Of a DNA stretch of 64,000 nucleotides, positions 46,401 to 58,592 are shown one piece after another (the stretch's first letter is position 1; each line of letters starts with the position of its first letter). Under the pieces are notes generated by a model. The model ran no database searches, was not told the origin of the DNA, and saw only the letters and a program-made list of their open reading frames with translations. The DNA is from Allolobophora icterica (Eukaryota; Annelida; Clitellata; Crassiclitellata; Lumbricidae): the NCBI GenBank assembly GCA_963556255.1, contig OY744613.1, positions 38,977,888-39,041,887 of the forward strand. The letters run 5' to 3'. Made by a program: the position numbers and the translations under genes.

Positions 46401-47420
46401 TTACGATTGCGAAACAACTGAACTGGTCCGATGTAGGGATATCGTAAGAAAATCTAAGTTTGTGAAGGAACTTAATTTTACTATTCGAGTGTGAAAATTC
46501 AAGCACAGTTTAATGCATCCATCCATGCAGTTTAATCTTGCCACTGGTATTCAATGGCCTGAAAGTAGGTTAACACTGTATATGGAATTTTCCAGCTCTC
46601 TTATCAGACCAATTCATGTGCAACCTTTCAAAAATTTCCGATACTCATGCTTACAGTCATGCATCACAGACCCGGCATTGTATTTGGTCAGTTTTCCCTG
46701 AATCTTCAATCTAAAGGCCATAGACAACACCGAGGTAGGTTGCAGCAATGCTTTGATGGTTAAAGGCACTTCTAGTCGAGTTATTAGTTAATGGGTTATC
46801 GCCCAATATCACACCACAGAAAGCCCACGCAGAAATTTCATCCTTGTTTTCTCCATAACTGTATTTAATGGAACTTGTTGAAGTGGCTTCTAACCATGTT
46901 GGGCTCTTGTGTAATTCAGCAACATTTAAGGAAGTCGCTTCATAAATCCCAAGTCTCTGCACCTTGTCGTCGCCATAAAACTTATGCGGATTGCAGGAAA
47001 ATGGTTATTAACAGTGCATTGGCGATTCATGTGCCTTTGAAGGTCATCGACAAAAAATTCTACTAATGTTGAATCGACATGAGACCAGGGAAATAAGAAT
47101 TTTTAAGAACCAAGCTTCAAATTAATTGAATAGGCCTACCGTAATAATTGCAAATAGTCTATTAAAGTAGTATTAAAATGTAATTATTACCAGTGAATCA
47201 AACACATTCGAATTATAACATAACAAACTATATTTCTGCACTTCTCAGAGGTACTTTGAACAGTTATATCAATTTAAATTTTAATGGAATATAGCTAATA
47301 GAAAAATTTCCACAACACCTTAACAATAGAACTATCAATGTACGCAAGCTTCAAAGTAGCTAAACATCCTTCTACAAGCAACACACTATTTTCCTTCCAG
47401 GACTTGAATATTTGATGTCG
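46400..47420. other. 3' flank of gene B, no other gene seen
   Basis: An open minus-strand frame at 46711-46962 has no recognisable motif and no paralogue near gene A. Confidence 0.35.
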
Positions 47421-47428
47421 TCTTTGTC

Positions 47429-47434
47429 TTTATT
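47429..47434 (-). terminator. AATAAA poly(A) signal of gene B
   Basis: AATAAA on the minus strand lies about 93 nt after the TAA of gene B exon 6, a usual distance for a 3' UTR. Confidence 0.5.
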
Positions 47435-47526
47435 ATCCGACATCTTTTTAACGTCTGAAATAATTGATTTCGAGGTAAATGACAGCGATCTATCGAAACT
47501 TTCTTTGTGAAGGCTGCGTCGGATCC

Positions 47527-49163
47527 TTAGCATCCGGAAACTGTGCAACAAGTCGAGCCAGAGTCTTCCACTCGGCATGGCCACGAGCTTCGATCGGAAC
47601 ACCTGGGGCTTGTGATCGTAGCAAATGTACTGTAGTATCGATGTGATGATTTGTATATCGAATAGCCAACGCTGCGACAGCACGCCTGATCATAAGCCTG
47701 TCAACATCACAATGTAACGTAGGCTACATAATTATATATTATGATTAGGCCTATGTATAATGTATTTTGCTGTAGTGTGTATGTATGTATGTATCAAGAC
47801 AACTTACACAGCGCTCTTCAGATGCTGCAGAAAAGCGCTGTCGAGATGGTTATTGACTGTTTGTGTAATGCCTACTTGTCAAAATTCCAATAATCAACGC
47901 CATTTTGAATGGGTACCTAGCAACCAATCACGCGATATATACATACATGTTCAAAGTTCAAATGGTTACGCAAGACGAAGCACAATGGACTGCAGTTTTC
48001 TCACATAACGTTCCTCTAATCCATTGATGCATTTGTCGTCTGCAGATTATCACTTCATGTCCATCATTTGGCTGAGAAAACTTGCGATGCCATTTCACCA
48101 ACAACTCCATTTAATTCTTCGTGTATTGTATTTCTAAACCATTGGAATTCTGGACCTTAAAAGTTGAGCAATAAGCATGCATTCTGGAATATGATACGCC
48201 ATTCAACCGGGCAAATATGAAGTTCGAGAAGCATCTAATGAATTTGATGGAAAAAGCGAAAATACGATAATCTAAGAAAGAGTCGTCAGTTTTATTTTCT
48301 AAAACAGGACATACCACATAACATTATTACAACGCATTAAGCACATTTCGACAACATCGAATAATAATAACCTTACCTAAGCGTTATAGTGGCCTAATGC
48401 ACGAGGTATCAGACAACTATTTCATCGCATTATTCAGAAATCCAATTTAATCTTAAATTGTTGGTGATTCAAAATTTTTGACCATTTTAAACAATCTCAA
48501 TTAAGATTGCCCTACCAATATTGTGTAGTCATCCTCACACTTGATGAAAACAGCTGCATGTCCTACATAGTATTCGCCTTCGGAGTTGAATGTTGCAATG
48601 GCTGTGTTTGGAGCAATCTTGCGATTGCACTTTCCGCCCGATGTCTGAGGAAAGTATAAAAGCAAAATATCTTGAATGTTGATACACAAAGCATTTCTTA
48701 TCAACATGGCATACAATATAAAACAGCGCTTATGTGAGGAACTTTAAATGCCTTATACTAAGTGTCTTGATGCATTTATATGTACCTACTACTACGTATG
48801 CACACACATTATGCTACCTTTGTTAGAGTTCCCTTGAATAAATTAAGACTCTCGCTTGGTTTTACGATAAAGTGTATTACTGTGAATGATAATACACGAC
48901 AAAATCATCAGAACCGAAACTCGACAAAACTCAGCGGCCTCTAAAAACAGCAGTTACACAAAGAGTCGAGCATTTCTACCAGAAGCGGTCTTCACAGAAA
49001 AAAGACTGATGATTCAGCGACTTACTCTTCTGAAACTAAATTTAAATCAGAATATGCAAAACAGTGCACAGAAAAATTGAAGAATCACCAGTGTCGGACC
49101 CAAGGACATGGGTGAACCCAATCAAAGGACTTCCGTTAAAATACCTAAATACCTAAGACTACC

Positions 49164-49209
<46 letters not shown>

Positions 49210-52129
49210 CGCATGTAAGCACGTGACCTCTTACGTAGATGAAGGTAATATCACTAAATCAGAAGCTGGCGTTTCTAGCGGAAAGTTCCGTAGCATCACA
49301 TCGATGAGTTTACTTGCAGTACGCCTGCGTCTCGAGCCATTAATTGCTGGATGCGTCTAGCTGCCACGCATTAAGTTTGTGATGACGTGATTTTTATCAG
49401 GTGGACAATATTTGAACATGCCTGAACTTGTCTGCTGATGGGATGGAAAATCCTAAATAAATTAGTCGAAAGTGCATTGTTTACAGAGAGTGAAAAAAGA
49501 TACTTGCGAGATGCCTTCGTCGTATACTCACTGATGTGTTTAGGTTACAAATAATTTTATCATTAGTTACTACTTACGAAAGCAGTTTGTAGATTCGTGC
49601 CTGCAGACGATTTTATGCTGGTCCCTAAAGTACTGTTGAATTTATTATAATATTTTGAAAATCTAAGACCTTTACTCCACTCATAAAGAAATCTGGCGAG
49701 TTAGACAGACATACACACACATACAGAGAGACAGACAGATAGGCAGACAGAAAGACAGACCTTCAACTTCTGCCCTGGACTCCAGCAACTTGTATTCGGA
49801 GCCCATTTGCCACTTCTTTTGCAATTGCAAGTGACATAGGCAACGCATTGTCCGCCTTTGCAGGTGTTCCTACAGCTGCTGTCAACGCAATCGAACTCAG
49901 TTCCGGAAGTTGTCTCATGAACACGTTTTCCTTTATGTTTTACGGCGCAGGTGTATTCATTTGAAGCAGCTCCTGTAAGCAAAAAGTCTGGTATTAATAT
50001 AGTTCAATCTTATCGCCTAAGTGTAGAAACCTTTACAGGGAGCTATACAAATTTTCTAAATGAATGAATCTGTTCGATTGTAATCAGATCCGGAAAGAAC
50101 TTCTGTAATCTAGTCTGAGCCATACAGTCCATTCTGCTGTCTATCGATGCATCAAGTAATTCATTGCGCTAGTAAGCTTATGTAAATACTATAGATAACT
50201 GAAGGGCTGCACACACGACAATTGCTTATTGACTCATATTGTAACGGTTGTCTGAATTACTGACCTGAACTGTCGCATTTGGACTTGGACGATAAATCCA
50301 AGTAATCTCCGGCCGACCATCCTGTCTGTTAAGAGAACAATATCTGACTAACTATTCAATTGTATTATCAATCAAATAAAGCAGTCTTAGTTGTTGATAT
50401 TCAGTAAAAATTATCCCATTCGTCTGCGTATTAGTACTACCTTTATCTTTTTCTTCATTCTCATCCATATAGTTATTACCACCATCCTCAGGTTATACGA
50501 AACAACAACAACAACAATAACGATAATAATACTAATAACAATCATCATCATTGTCATCATTATCGTCGTCGTAGTAGTCATCATAATGGTCACATTATCA
50601 CCGATTAGTTGCTATGTTCGTGTTGACATCAACAACATCATCCTCATTGTCTTAATTGGTCTGTTAATTCACCTTTCCGTTCAAGTCCAGTTGGAAGAAT
50701 TCGTACTTCTTATTGTCGAGAGTGCAGACCTTCTTCGTTCCGTCGTATTTGTAGCACTGGCCCTTACTGGCTGATCCAGAGACATCACCACAGGCTGTAC
50801 ACAAGAAGCATAAGTCATAGTTAAACCCAGTTTCTATAAGGCAAAAAAGATTTTTTCAGAATCATATTTCAGTTACTTGAAGTGGCTAGTAATTTTCCCC
50901 ATAAGTGTTCGAAATTTCTGAACCCCAGAGTCAATTGAAACTGTCATTTCTACTGATGCAATGCATTAATGTAATGATGACCAGGTTGTCTGCTTGCTGA
51001 AGTCGAATCTAAGCTTCAGTTAAAGAATCCTTTGGCCACGTCAGTAAACTTCTTTGTAGGATATCTATACATATAATATCCATATGGTGTCCGTCTGTCG
51101 GGGGACGCTACGTCACAAACGGGTTCTGTTCTATTGTGAAACATAAACCGTTTGTCTTGACGATGGCGGTCTTGACGACGGCGATAACCAACGATACATA
51201 TAGGCCTATAATTTGACGCCATAATATGATGGGCAAATACACTAGTTTATGAAGATTTGTAAGAATTTACTATAAAGTCATAAAAAATGTACTGCTGTTT
51301 CTAAAATAATTTAAGTTGGTGACACAGTTTCCTTAGCTTTATTATTATAATAAATTCGTTTGCCTTAGAATCTAACTAAATTTTAAAAAAACATCATAAT
51401 TCTTTAGGCCTAATAGTAACAAGAAATATGAGCTTGAATAACTAATTTAGACGTATTTACAACAACTGATCAGAATGGTAGTCGCTAAGTTTATGATAGA
51501 CCTACGTTTCCATCGATAGTTAACTGTGTGAAACTTAAACTATGTGGGGCTTACTCTGAAATTAAAGAATATTTCGACTGAAAAGCAAAACTGCAACAAA
51601 ACAAACAAATAATGCAGTTTCTAAAAGAATTAGTAACATATCAATGCATCTGCTATAATTATTAAAATCGAACCCAGAATACCGATGTGAAATGTATCTA
51701 GTTGCAGGATTGGTCTCTGGATATTGACCTGATTGTGGGTAGGGTTTCATACACCATCGGTTTATGCCTTGCGCATTAGACACTGGCGCGATAGAAATTA
51801 CTAATTACAATTAGATAGTTAATCACGAAAGCACAGAACATAGTTCCCTTAATCCGAGAACAGAGATGCCAGTGAATTAATCTTAGTTCATATGTGTAAC
51901 AACAAAATTACTCATTGTGTGCAGATTCGTCTAAAAAGTGAGAATGCTATATATAATACATTTTCACATTTATTTACGGTTCGAGTAAGATTCGCTGGCT
52001 ACCTGAAGATCTGATGTTGACTGAGTCGGTACTGAAACATAGACAGGCGCCTTTTTCCGGACTAGTGCCAGTGATGTCTCCTCTGGAGATGGTTGCCACT
52101 GATAAGACGAGCATCAGCGCAATCGACAT
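47527..52129 (-). CDS. Gene B: secreted SH3b plus BPSL0067/NlpC-P60-like peptidoglycan hydrolase, six coding exons
   Basis: Coding exons: 52129-52003, 50794-50673, 50325-50265, 49972-49761, 48644-48516 and 47697-47527, about 273 residues, with the same phases as gene A (1,0,1,0,0). Exon 1 encodes the signal MSIALMLVLSVATISRG and VNIRSSG. Exons 2-3 give GQCYKYDG, KKYEFFQLDLNGK and GWSAGDYLD (SH3b-like). Exon 4 has GGQCVAYVTCNC and WAPNTSCWSPGQ, exon 5 NTAIATF and YYVGHAAVF. Candidate catalytic Cys and His are both kept. Exon 6 has AYDQACC where gene A has VYDQWCC, so the Trp is lost, then the same DRSSWPC Cys-rich tail. All introns have GT-AG ends and are shorter than in gene A; no frame is broken. 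Function (lysis of bacterial walls, defence or digestion) is inferred from family and secretion. Confidence 0.8.
48516..48644 (-). CDS. Gene B exon 5: catalytic His exon
   Basis: Acceptor CCTCAG, donor TTG|GTAGGG. Encodes GGKCNRKIAPNTAIATF and EYYVGHAAVFIKCEDDYTIL. Length 129 nt as in gene A. Confidence 0.8.
48717..49680. other. Intron 4 of gene B with (TA)n
   Basis: It contains a (TA)n run at 49166-49207 and no other recognised element. Confidence 0.5.
49761..49972 (-). CDS. Gene B exon 4: catalytic Cys exon
   Basis: Acceptor CTTACAG, donor GAAG|GTCTGTC. Encodes AASNEYTCAVKHKGKRVHE, GGQCVAYVTCNC and WAPNTSCWSPGQ. Length 212 nt, as in gene A. The donor runs straight into a CTGTC simple repeat. 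Confidence 0.8.
50265..50325 (-). CDS. Gene B exon 3 (61 nt)
   Basis: TTAACAG|ACAGGATGGTCG ... TTCAG|GTCAGT encodes TGWSAGDYLDLSSKSKC. Same length as gene C exon 3. Confidence 0.75.
50673..50794 (-). CDS. Gene B exon 2 (SH3b core)
   Basis: TGTACAG|CCTGTGGTGATG ... GGAAAG|GTGAAT encodes CGDVSGSASKGQCYKYDG and NKKYEFFQLDLNGK. Same length (122 nt) as gene C exon 2. Confidence 0.8.
50820..51990. other. Intron 1 of gene B, no other feature seen
   Basis: No mobile element could be delimited in this intron. Confidence 0.4.
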
Positions 52130-52145
52130 TTTGATCCGAGTTATT
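52003..52145 (-). CDS. Gene B first coding exon
   Basis: Acceptor AATGTTAG|AATAACTC opens 16 nt of 5' UTR before ATG at 52129. Coding part 127 nt ends TCAG|GTAGCC. It is preceded by a likely noncoding exon ending at 52373. Confidence 0.75.
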
Positions 52146-52372
52146 CTAACATTGAAATACGTATTTCATATAAACAAAACGCATAAGTTTAATACACTAT
52201 TTGTTGTTGTAACATTTAAAACATTGTTTGTAACCTACGCAATGCTACATCTCATTTCTTAGCACACAGTCAAATTTTAGAATTTTGAATCAATTTTTCG
52301 CATAGGCCTAAATTAAATTAACAATAAATGAATGAAAGGGAATCTTATTTAGCCTACTCAGGTAGGTCTCAC

Positions 52373-52445
52373 CTGTTCAACTGTGTCCTTCTCTGAATCT
52401 CTGCAGGTAGGCTTGATCCAAGTGTTGCTAGTTCGTCTTTATATA
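52373..52445 (-). promoter_or_regulatory. TATA box and noncoding first exon of gene B
   Basis: TATATAAA at 52445-52438 on the minus strand is followed about 25-30 bp later by a predicted start and a short exon ending GTTGAACAG|GTGAGA at 52373. The splice acceptor at 52146 would join it to the ATG exon. Confidence 0.6.
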
Positions 52446-52572
52446 GACCACCGTTGGTTGGGTTCCTTGTTTTCCTTGCGCTTTCCGGGCCATTTTTCAT
52501 CGTGACTTATTTGTGTTCAGTTCACAATCGTGATTCTTCAATTAGAACAGATCATTTCGGATCTGGTCAAGT

Positions 52573-52680
52573 TATGCAGTCTTGGCCTCATGGAATAGTG
52601 CTGTGGCTTCAGCGGCGGGAGTGATGGCTCAGCACATGGTACTCGTCATGCAGTACCAGAGGCGCGTTTACAGAAAATCG
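52573..52680. repeat. ~107-bp direct repeat, copy 1
   Basis: TATGCAGTCTTGGCCTCATGG to GAGGCGCGTTTACAGAAAA is repeated at 53228-53335 with two or three changes. This copy includes the first ~20 bp of the hAT element that starts at 53312. Confidence 0.92.
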
Positions 52681-53019
52681 TGATTCTTGGCAAAATATTT
52701 CCGTTCAAAACAACTGTCCAGTTGCAGGTAATTGTCATTTCTTGTGTAGGTGTATTTGTTGCTTGTTCGGTCTTCATATCGGCTACTTTGGTTGGGCTCC
52801 GTGTTTTCTTCCGTAGGATGTGTTCCACTGTGGGGCCAAAGCTACCTAATGAATCTGGACTGATTCGGGTCACAGCAACAGCTGTGATGGCTACATTGCA
52901 GTTTACTAATCAATTAGAACAGATCATTTCGGATCTGGTCAAAGTCTTAATAAAAGTAACAACGTGCAATAACATTCACAAGTGTGACCAGAACGAATAA
53001 AGATGTCAGAGAATCTGTC

Positions 53020-53020
<1 letters not shown>

Positions 53021-53097
<77 letters not shown>
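53021..53097. repeat. (TAAG)n microsatellite
   Basis: About 19 units of TAAG followed by TATTCTTTATGAATACC, reverse orientation of an (ACTT)n SINE-like tail. Confidence 0.93.
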
Positions 53098-53605
53098 TAT
53101 TCTTTATGAATACCAACTGCTTACACCGCACTTTGGTTTACATAATAGTTTATACAAAATAAAGCATTCTTGTCAAAAATGTTTTCCTCATTAAATTGTC
53201 CGCTCTAGCCTCTAGGTATTAATCGGTTATGCAGTCTTGGCCTCATGGAATAGTGCTGTGGCTTCAGCGGCGGGAGTGATGGCTCAGCACATGGCCCTCG
53301 TCATGCAGTACCAGAGGCGCGTTTACAGAAAACGGGGCCCTAGGCGCAAACATTTTTGGGGGCCCTTCTGAACTTGTAGACTGAAAGTCTGAGACTCTGG
53401 TGCGAAAACCCATTAAATTGAACTTGAAGCCGTTTTTGCGAATGTTATTGACGTTGTAATTACAATTAGTTATAGAAACTATTTTTAAGGAATGTGAAGT
53501 TATTTGATTTAATGATTTTAGTAAACAACGCAATAATATTTACAATTGTACAGTGTACAGTACTCGTTTGTGTGCAACACAATGCGTCAATGCTATATTA
53601 TATAA

Positions 53606-54055
53606 GGGGCCGTCCACATATTACGTACGCACTGAGGGGGCGGAGGGGGGTCGGATTTTGGCGATTTTGCGTACGGGTGCGAACGGGGGGGAGGGGGCGG
53701 ACAAAAGTGTACGTACGCAAAATAAATTTCTAATTATGACGTCCACATTAGCCTATTTATAACTCTGTATTGTCCTATAGTCGTCCGATGGCATTTTATT
53801 ACATTATATAAAGCCATGTGCAGTTATTCTGTGCTGTGAACGAGACACCTATAATTTGTCTATATTGGCCCTCACTCATCCTTCAATCTGGCCTAAAGTG
53901 CAGACTTTCGACACACTTTCTGCAGCTGGTCTTCGGGGGGGGGGTGCGTCAAGTGTACGTACGCGGGGGGGGTGTGGAAGAAAGTACGCTTGCGAACAGA
54001 GGGGAGGGGGTCCAATTTTCCCGGATATTTGTGTACGTAATATATGGATGGCCCC
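53606..54055. mobile_element. Nested MITE, TIR GGGGCCGTCCACATATTACG
   Basis: Left end GGGGCCGTCCACATATTACG; right end CGTAATATATGGATGGCCCC. Flanks TTATATAA (53598-53605) and TAATATAA (54056-54063) match at 7 of 8. Both ends carry TACGTACGC/GGGGGG text. Confidence 0.85.
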
Positions 54056-54206
54056 TAATATAAAAAAAACTTGAAAAATTTCTTTGAAATTTAATCTCAG
54101 AATTGGTGTTACTTTTTTTAACAACTAGTCATAAACAAAGTAACAGAAACAGAAGAGAAAGTTTAAATTGCAAAAACATGCGAATGCAGAATTCAAACAA
54201 TTCTAT

Positions 54207-54467
54207 TCACCGCTGTAACTGCAGGGCTTTCTTTCTGCATTTGAGCCTAGCAAAATTATCAATTTGTTGGTCAAAGTTTGCCTTATTTGTTTCAGCAGAT
54301 TCGATGCAGAGCAAAGCTAAATTACCTAGCCGATCTTGGTCAATGGAACTTCTGACATAGTTTTTCACTCTCCAGAAGCAGTACTTATTGGTATCGTAAG
54401 GTAAATACGCAAAATCGTTTCCACATTTGGAAATGTGGATTGTAGACCACGTAACACAAGCTGACAC
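54207..54467 (-). pseudogene. hAT transposase C-terminal fragment
   Basis: RSSIDQDRLGNLALLCIES followed by an acidic stretch and FARLKCRKK is the very C-terminus of TTF-zinc-finger/hAT-dimerisation transposases. The upstream catalytic part is missing. Confidence 0.75.
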
Positions 54468-54869
54468 ATATCGATGGGAGTTGTGATGCTCTCATTTTAA
54501 CAATATTAATGAAAGTTTCAATTACTTTTAAAAACTAAAAATTACGAAATAATCAGACTTAAACATTCAACACGTGAACTGTAGCTGCAGACGGCCGTTG
54601 CTGCTTGTTGCTAACAAATTTGATGTTATTTTGCGCAAAGTCAAAATGAATTATTAGCCCAAATGAACAAAACAACAATAATATATTTTAATGTGAATGC
54701 CAAACTGTAAAAAATTGAAAATAAATTATATTTTTTAAAAAGTCCAAATTCAGATGTTATTTTTACAACTGAAAAAAAAAATTCCTTCTTTTGGGGCCCC
54801 CCAGATTTGGGGGCCCTAGGCGCGCGCCTAGTGCGCCTACATGTAAACGCGCCTCTGTGCAGTACCGCT

Positions 54870-55770
54870 GCGAAGAGGCCCCCGTCTCTAAGTCTACATA
54901 ATTAATTGCTCGAAGGTGGGGCTATCCGCAGGGAGATAATGCAGACGCACCAGACGGTCTAACACCAACTGCACTGAAACTTATATAAAACAGGTGGTAT
55001 TAAACGGATGCCAATGAAGACGATTCCACTATCTTAAATATTTACATTTTCTCTCAATTGTCGATAGAAAACGAAATAGTATTTATTGAGGACAATAAAA
55101 TGAGTTCATGGACAATAACTTAGTTCTGAATGAATTGCATTTTACTCCCTCAAAAGTTATAACAACGTCACAGTCTGAAACAAATATTTAAAAATGTAAA
55201 TGAACGATAAGCGGATCCATATGCAACAGAAGCATTGTAAAAAGGTGAAATTCACCAAAGGCAACAGAAACAAAGCTTGTCAGTTCTAAATGAAGTCTAT
55301 AGTCAGTCAACTTACTAATTCCGAAATTAATCAATTTATGAAAACAATGACAAGCTCACTTGAATCGTGGAGCTTCGCATTATGTTTACGCTTTGATCGA
55401 TTGGCATTACGTATTTGCGGCAGAGGCCTACATGAAAATATCGAAATACAACCCACGCCTACCACCTGCTGGTCTTTGAAACGCTGGGGTGAGATAAACA
55501 ACGCTGTTTATGTCCATCATTGGGCTCGAACTCTCACAACGAAAATATCTAGAGATTGAAAAGAAACACGTGATCTTTCCACCGGCAGTCGGTTTATTGT
55601 GATCGAACGGTAGAAGCTATTATGCTGTCACCTAACGCAGCATTTTCTCTCAGATTAAACTTCACAAGGTCTAGCCGATTCAGCCACTTTAATTTACCCA
55701 GAGAGTCTAGAGGAGAAGGGCAAAGAACATACATGTACGAAGAACTGTGTAAGAGGAAGATGACACACTG
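54870..55770. other. Intergenic, no gene seen
   Basis: An 89-codon plus-strand frame at 55290 has no recognisable motif. Confidence 0.35.
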
Positions 55771-55774
55771 GAAG

Positions 55775-56610
55775 ATCATCATCATCATCATCAGTCCATG
55801 GGCTCAGCGCCCGTTGGTGTCAATCGCATGCTTCACCATTTGCCTCCATACGTATCGTTCCTGTGCTATCAGGCTCAGCCTGTGTATGTCCATTTCGCAC
55901 CAATCTTTAACATCGTCCAACCATTCTCTGCTTGGCCTCCCTCTGATCCCCGTACCGTCAATTAACCCAAACATGGTTTGCTTGATCAGTCTGTTGTTGT
56001 CCATTCTGCACACATGTCCAAAGAAGTTGAGCTTTCTTTTCATTATCAGTTGCTTGATGTTTTTGGTGTTTCCAACTCTTAAGCGTACCTCTTTGTTTGT
56101 TATCTTTTGTTGCCACCTGATGTGTAATATCCTTCTGTAGCATCTCATTTCGAATTCCAGTAGTTTGTTTGTGTCGCGCTTTCGCAGAGTCCATGTCTCG
56201 CATGCGTATAACAATACGCTGAATACGCATGTTTTGATTATTTCTATTTTGGTTTGGATAGTGATCTCGCGACTTCTCCAGATACTCCCAAATCCCGCCA
56301 TTGCTCCTGCTGCCTTCGCAATTCTTCTTCCTATCTCCTTCCCATAGTCGTTGTTCCACGTCAGCAGGCTTCCCAGGTAGACAAATTCTTCCACGTTCTC
56401 TAGTGTCTCTCCATTCACCTCCACCACTGTCGTGTTATCCCTACTCCCAAATGTCATTGTCTTTGTTTTGCTGTTATTAATTCTCAGCCCTACCGCCTCC
56501 CCTTCCTTGTGTAGTGTCTTCACGTTTTCCTGTATGTTTTGGGTGTTTTCTTCTATCAGGTCTATGTCATCTGCGAATATCAAGTTGTTTACCAATGTCC
56601 CATGTATTGA
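55775..56610 (-). mobile_element. RTE-like LINE, 5'-truncated, 263-codon intact frame
   Basis: The minus strand (56595-55804) encodes LIFADDIDLIEENTQNIQ (RT FADD motif), SKTKTMTFG, FVYLGSLLT, LLYACETWTLRKRD and FGHVCRMDNNRL, then a stop. The 3' end reads GGCGCTGAGCCCATGGACTG plus (ATG)n, the typical RTE-type tail. No stop or frameshift in the remaining part, so insertion may be recent; the missing 5' half makes it dead. Confidence 0.92.
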
Positions 56611-56616
56611 GATAGG

Positions 56617-56670
56617 GTGCCACGTTACATTAATATCTCATATGCATGCAGAGAAGTATCTAAATCCACT
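56617..56670. repeat. 54-bp fragment duplicated at 56972-57026
   Basis: AGGGTGCCACGTTACATTAA through GAAGTATCTAAATC occurs twice, 355 bp apart. The first copy is fused directly to the truncated 5' end of the RTE-like LINE. Confidence 0.9.
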
Positions 56671-58592
56671 AGAAGATAGGAGGAACAAAAACAATAACAC
56701 AGTCTTTTAAACTGGGGCTCGATTGTTGCAATGTAACAATGCAATGTAAAAGTTGCAATCGTGGAATTGTTTGAACAATGCACCAAAGTATAATTATACA
56801 ATAATAGGTCGATCGGAGTGTATTGACAATGGAGTCGTATCATTTACTGAGCTTGTACCTGAATGACTGCAGGCCAAATCGCCTACGTATTGTGGTAGCA
56901 AGCAAGGCTTGGCCACAGGGTGATATGGTCTCCTCCTCCTACGCAGATCCACGGCAGCGCCTGCCCGCCAGAGGGTGCCACGTTACATTAATATCTCATA
57001 TGCATGCAGAGAAGTATCTAAATCAGTGCTTTTTTTAATGTTACTATTTTGCATTGATGCTTGATCATCCAAGAGTTAGATATTAAAAATTCAAATAGCA
57101 ATTCCTTGAAAGTGAGGAAACTTATAACAAACTTCTATCTTGCTTTGTAGTTGTGACACGGCTTAAATTTTTGTATTAGCCCTATTCTTGAGGCCTATTA
57201 CTTTGCCTGCCTAGCATATACTATATTTAAACCTCAGTTGTTGAAAGCGGTTTTACATTGTAGCCTAAGGCTATGTTTTTTAAGGCTCTTCTGCAATAAG
57301 AAGTACTACCCTCTGAATCCAGAAGAGATAGAGTGAACATATTGAGACCAGTGGAGATAATTTCAAACCCATATGGGCCTACGTAGGCCTACATTACTGC
57401 CGTGCTAAGAAAGAAGACAGTAACTCAATTTTTTCCGGTTTTGAGTTAGCACTGGTTTTGACATCCTGACAACATATTCTATCATATCTAGAAATAAGGA
57501 AACAATATCTACCCGGGAACATGGCAAAAAACAAGAAAGAAATTCGCAGTATCTCTTCTGAGGCATCGTCAGTCTAAGCAAAAAGACAGTAACTAAACTT
57601 ACTGTGTTTTTGCTTAGTATGTGAAGACCAACGTGAAGACTGACTGTTTTCTTTCTTAGTCTATGGAATAATTGCGCATGCGCAGTTGTGTTTTCCGCTA
57701 TGAGCGAACATTAACTCACGATAATAATACGGAATTGAAATGATTTCAGTTAATTAAACATTATACACTGTCATTTAAAGACAAAATAACATCAAGGTAA
57801 GAAATTGAATTGTCTTGCTTTATAATTATGCATTTCGTTGATGAAACTTAACTCCTCATAATATTTTATTTGAATAACAAAGTTGGTAATCCGATGGGAT
57901 GGTTTCGCGTGGGTGATAGCAGAATTAATTACAATGTCACAACTGTTCAGCGTACAGAACTTCCGATGTAACAATTATAATAACTTGATTAAAACATTTG
58001 TTCTGCACAAAATACGGCGTTTTATTAATAATTTAATATTAAGCCTACTGATGTACTGGGACAGCAAGTTATAGTGTGTGCAAATTTTACCACTGCAATG
58101 GTGCACTAATTAAATTACTGACATGACATATTGTCTCTTGGAGCCTGACCAGTTGCTACATAATATTTTTGTACTGATTCCTGAAACTCCTCCTTTTTGA
58201 ATGCCATCGAATGACACAATGTCATAGCGCTAGACACAGTGGCATAGACATTTAACTTTGTTATTAGTATTAATTTGATTATCTTCTCATTTTTTGTCAT
58301 CTATAATCTTATTATATATAATTTGTAGTAGTGGAGCCATGGCAGCAAGTCGTTGAATGGTGCAGTTAACCCTTGATAAAAGTCTTGCTGAGAAAATAAA
58401 AAGGAATGAAAAACCCAATGGCTGTGCTACACGCTGAAAGGGTTAACAACAAGAAGAAGTACCTTTTAATCCCAAAAAAGTTAAGAAAGAAGTCGCAAAG
58501 AAGTAATCTGGAAACGATGATCCTGGCTTTACGTTGAAAAACTGGTTTCCTTTTACAAGCAATTACAATGAAGAGTCACTTCTCGCTCCAAG

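Larger units (their letters stand above)
53312..54857 (-). mobile_element. hAT element, TIR CAGAGGCGCGTTTACA, TSD TGCAGTAC
   Basis: The 16-bp ends CAGAGGCGCGTTTACA and TGTAAACGCGCCTCTG are perfect inverted repeats. TGCAGTAC is duplicated at 53304-53311 and 54858-54865. Inside, GGGGCCCTAGGCGC text recurs near both ends and a hAT transposase C-terminus lies on the minus strand. A second MITE (53606-54055) is nested. Confidence 0.94.

Noticed and set aside
46711..46962. 83-codon minus frame downstream of gene B, as a further exon
   Set aside because: Gene B already ends in a stop in exon 6, and no paralogous sequence exists near gene A.
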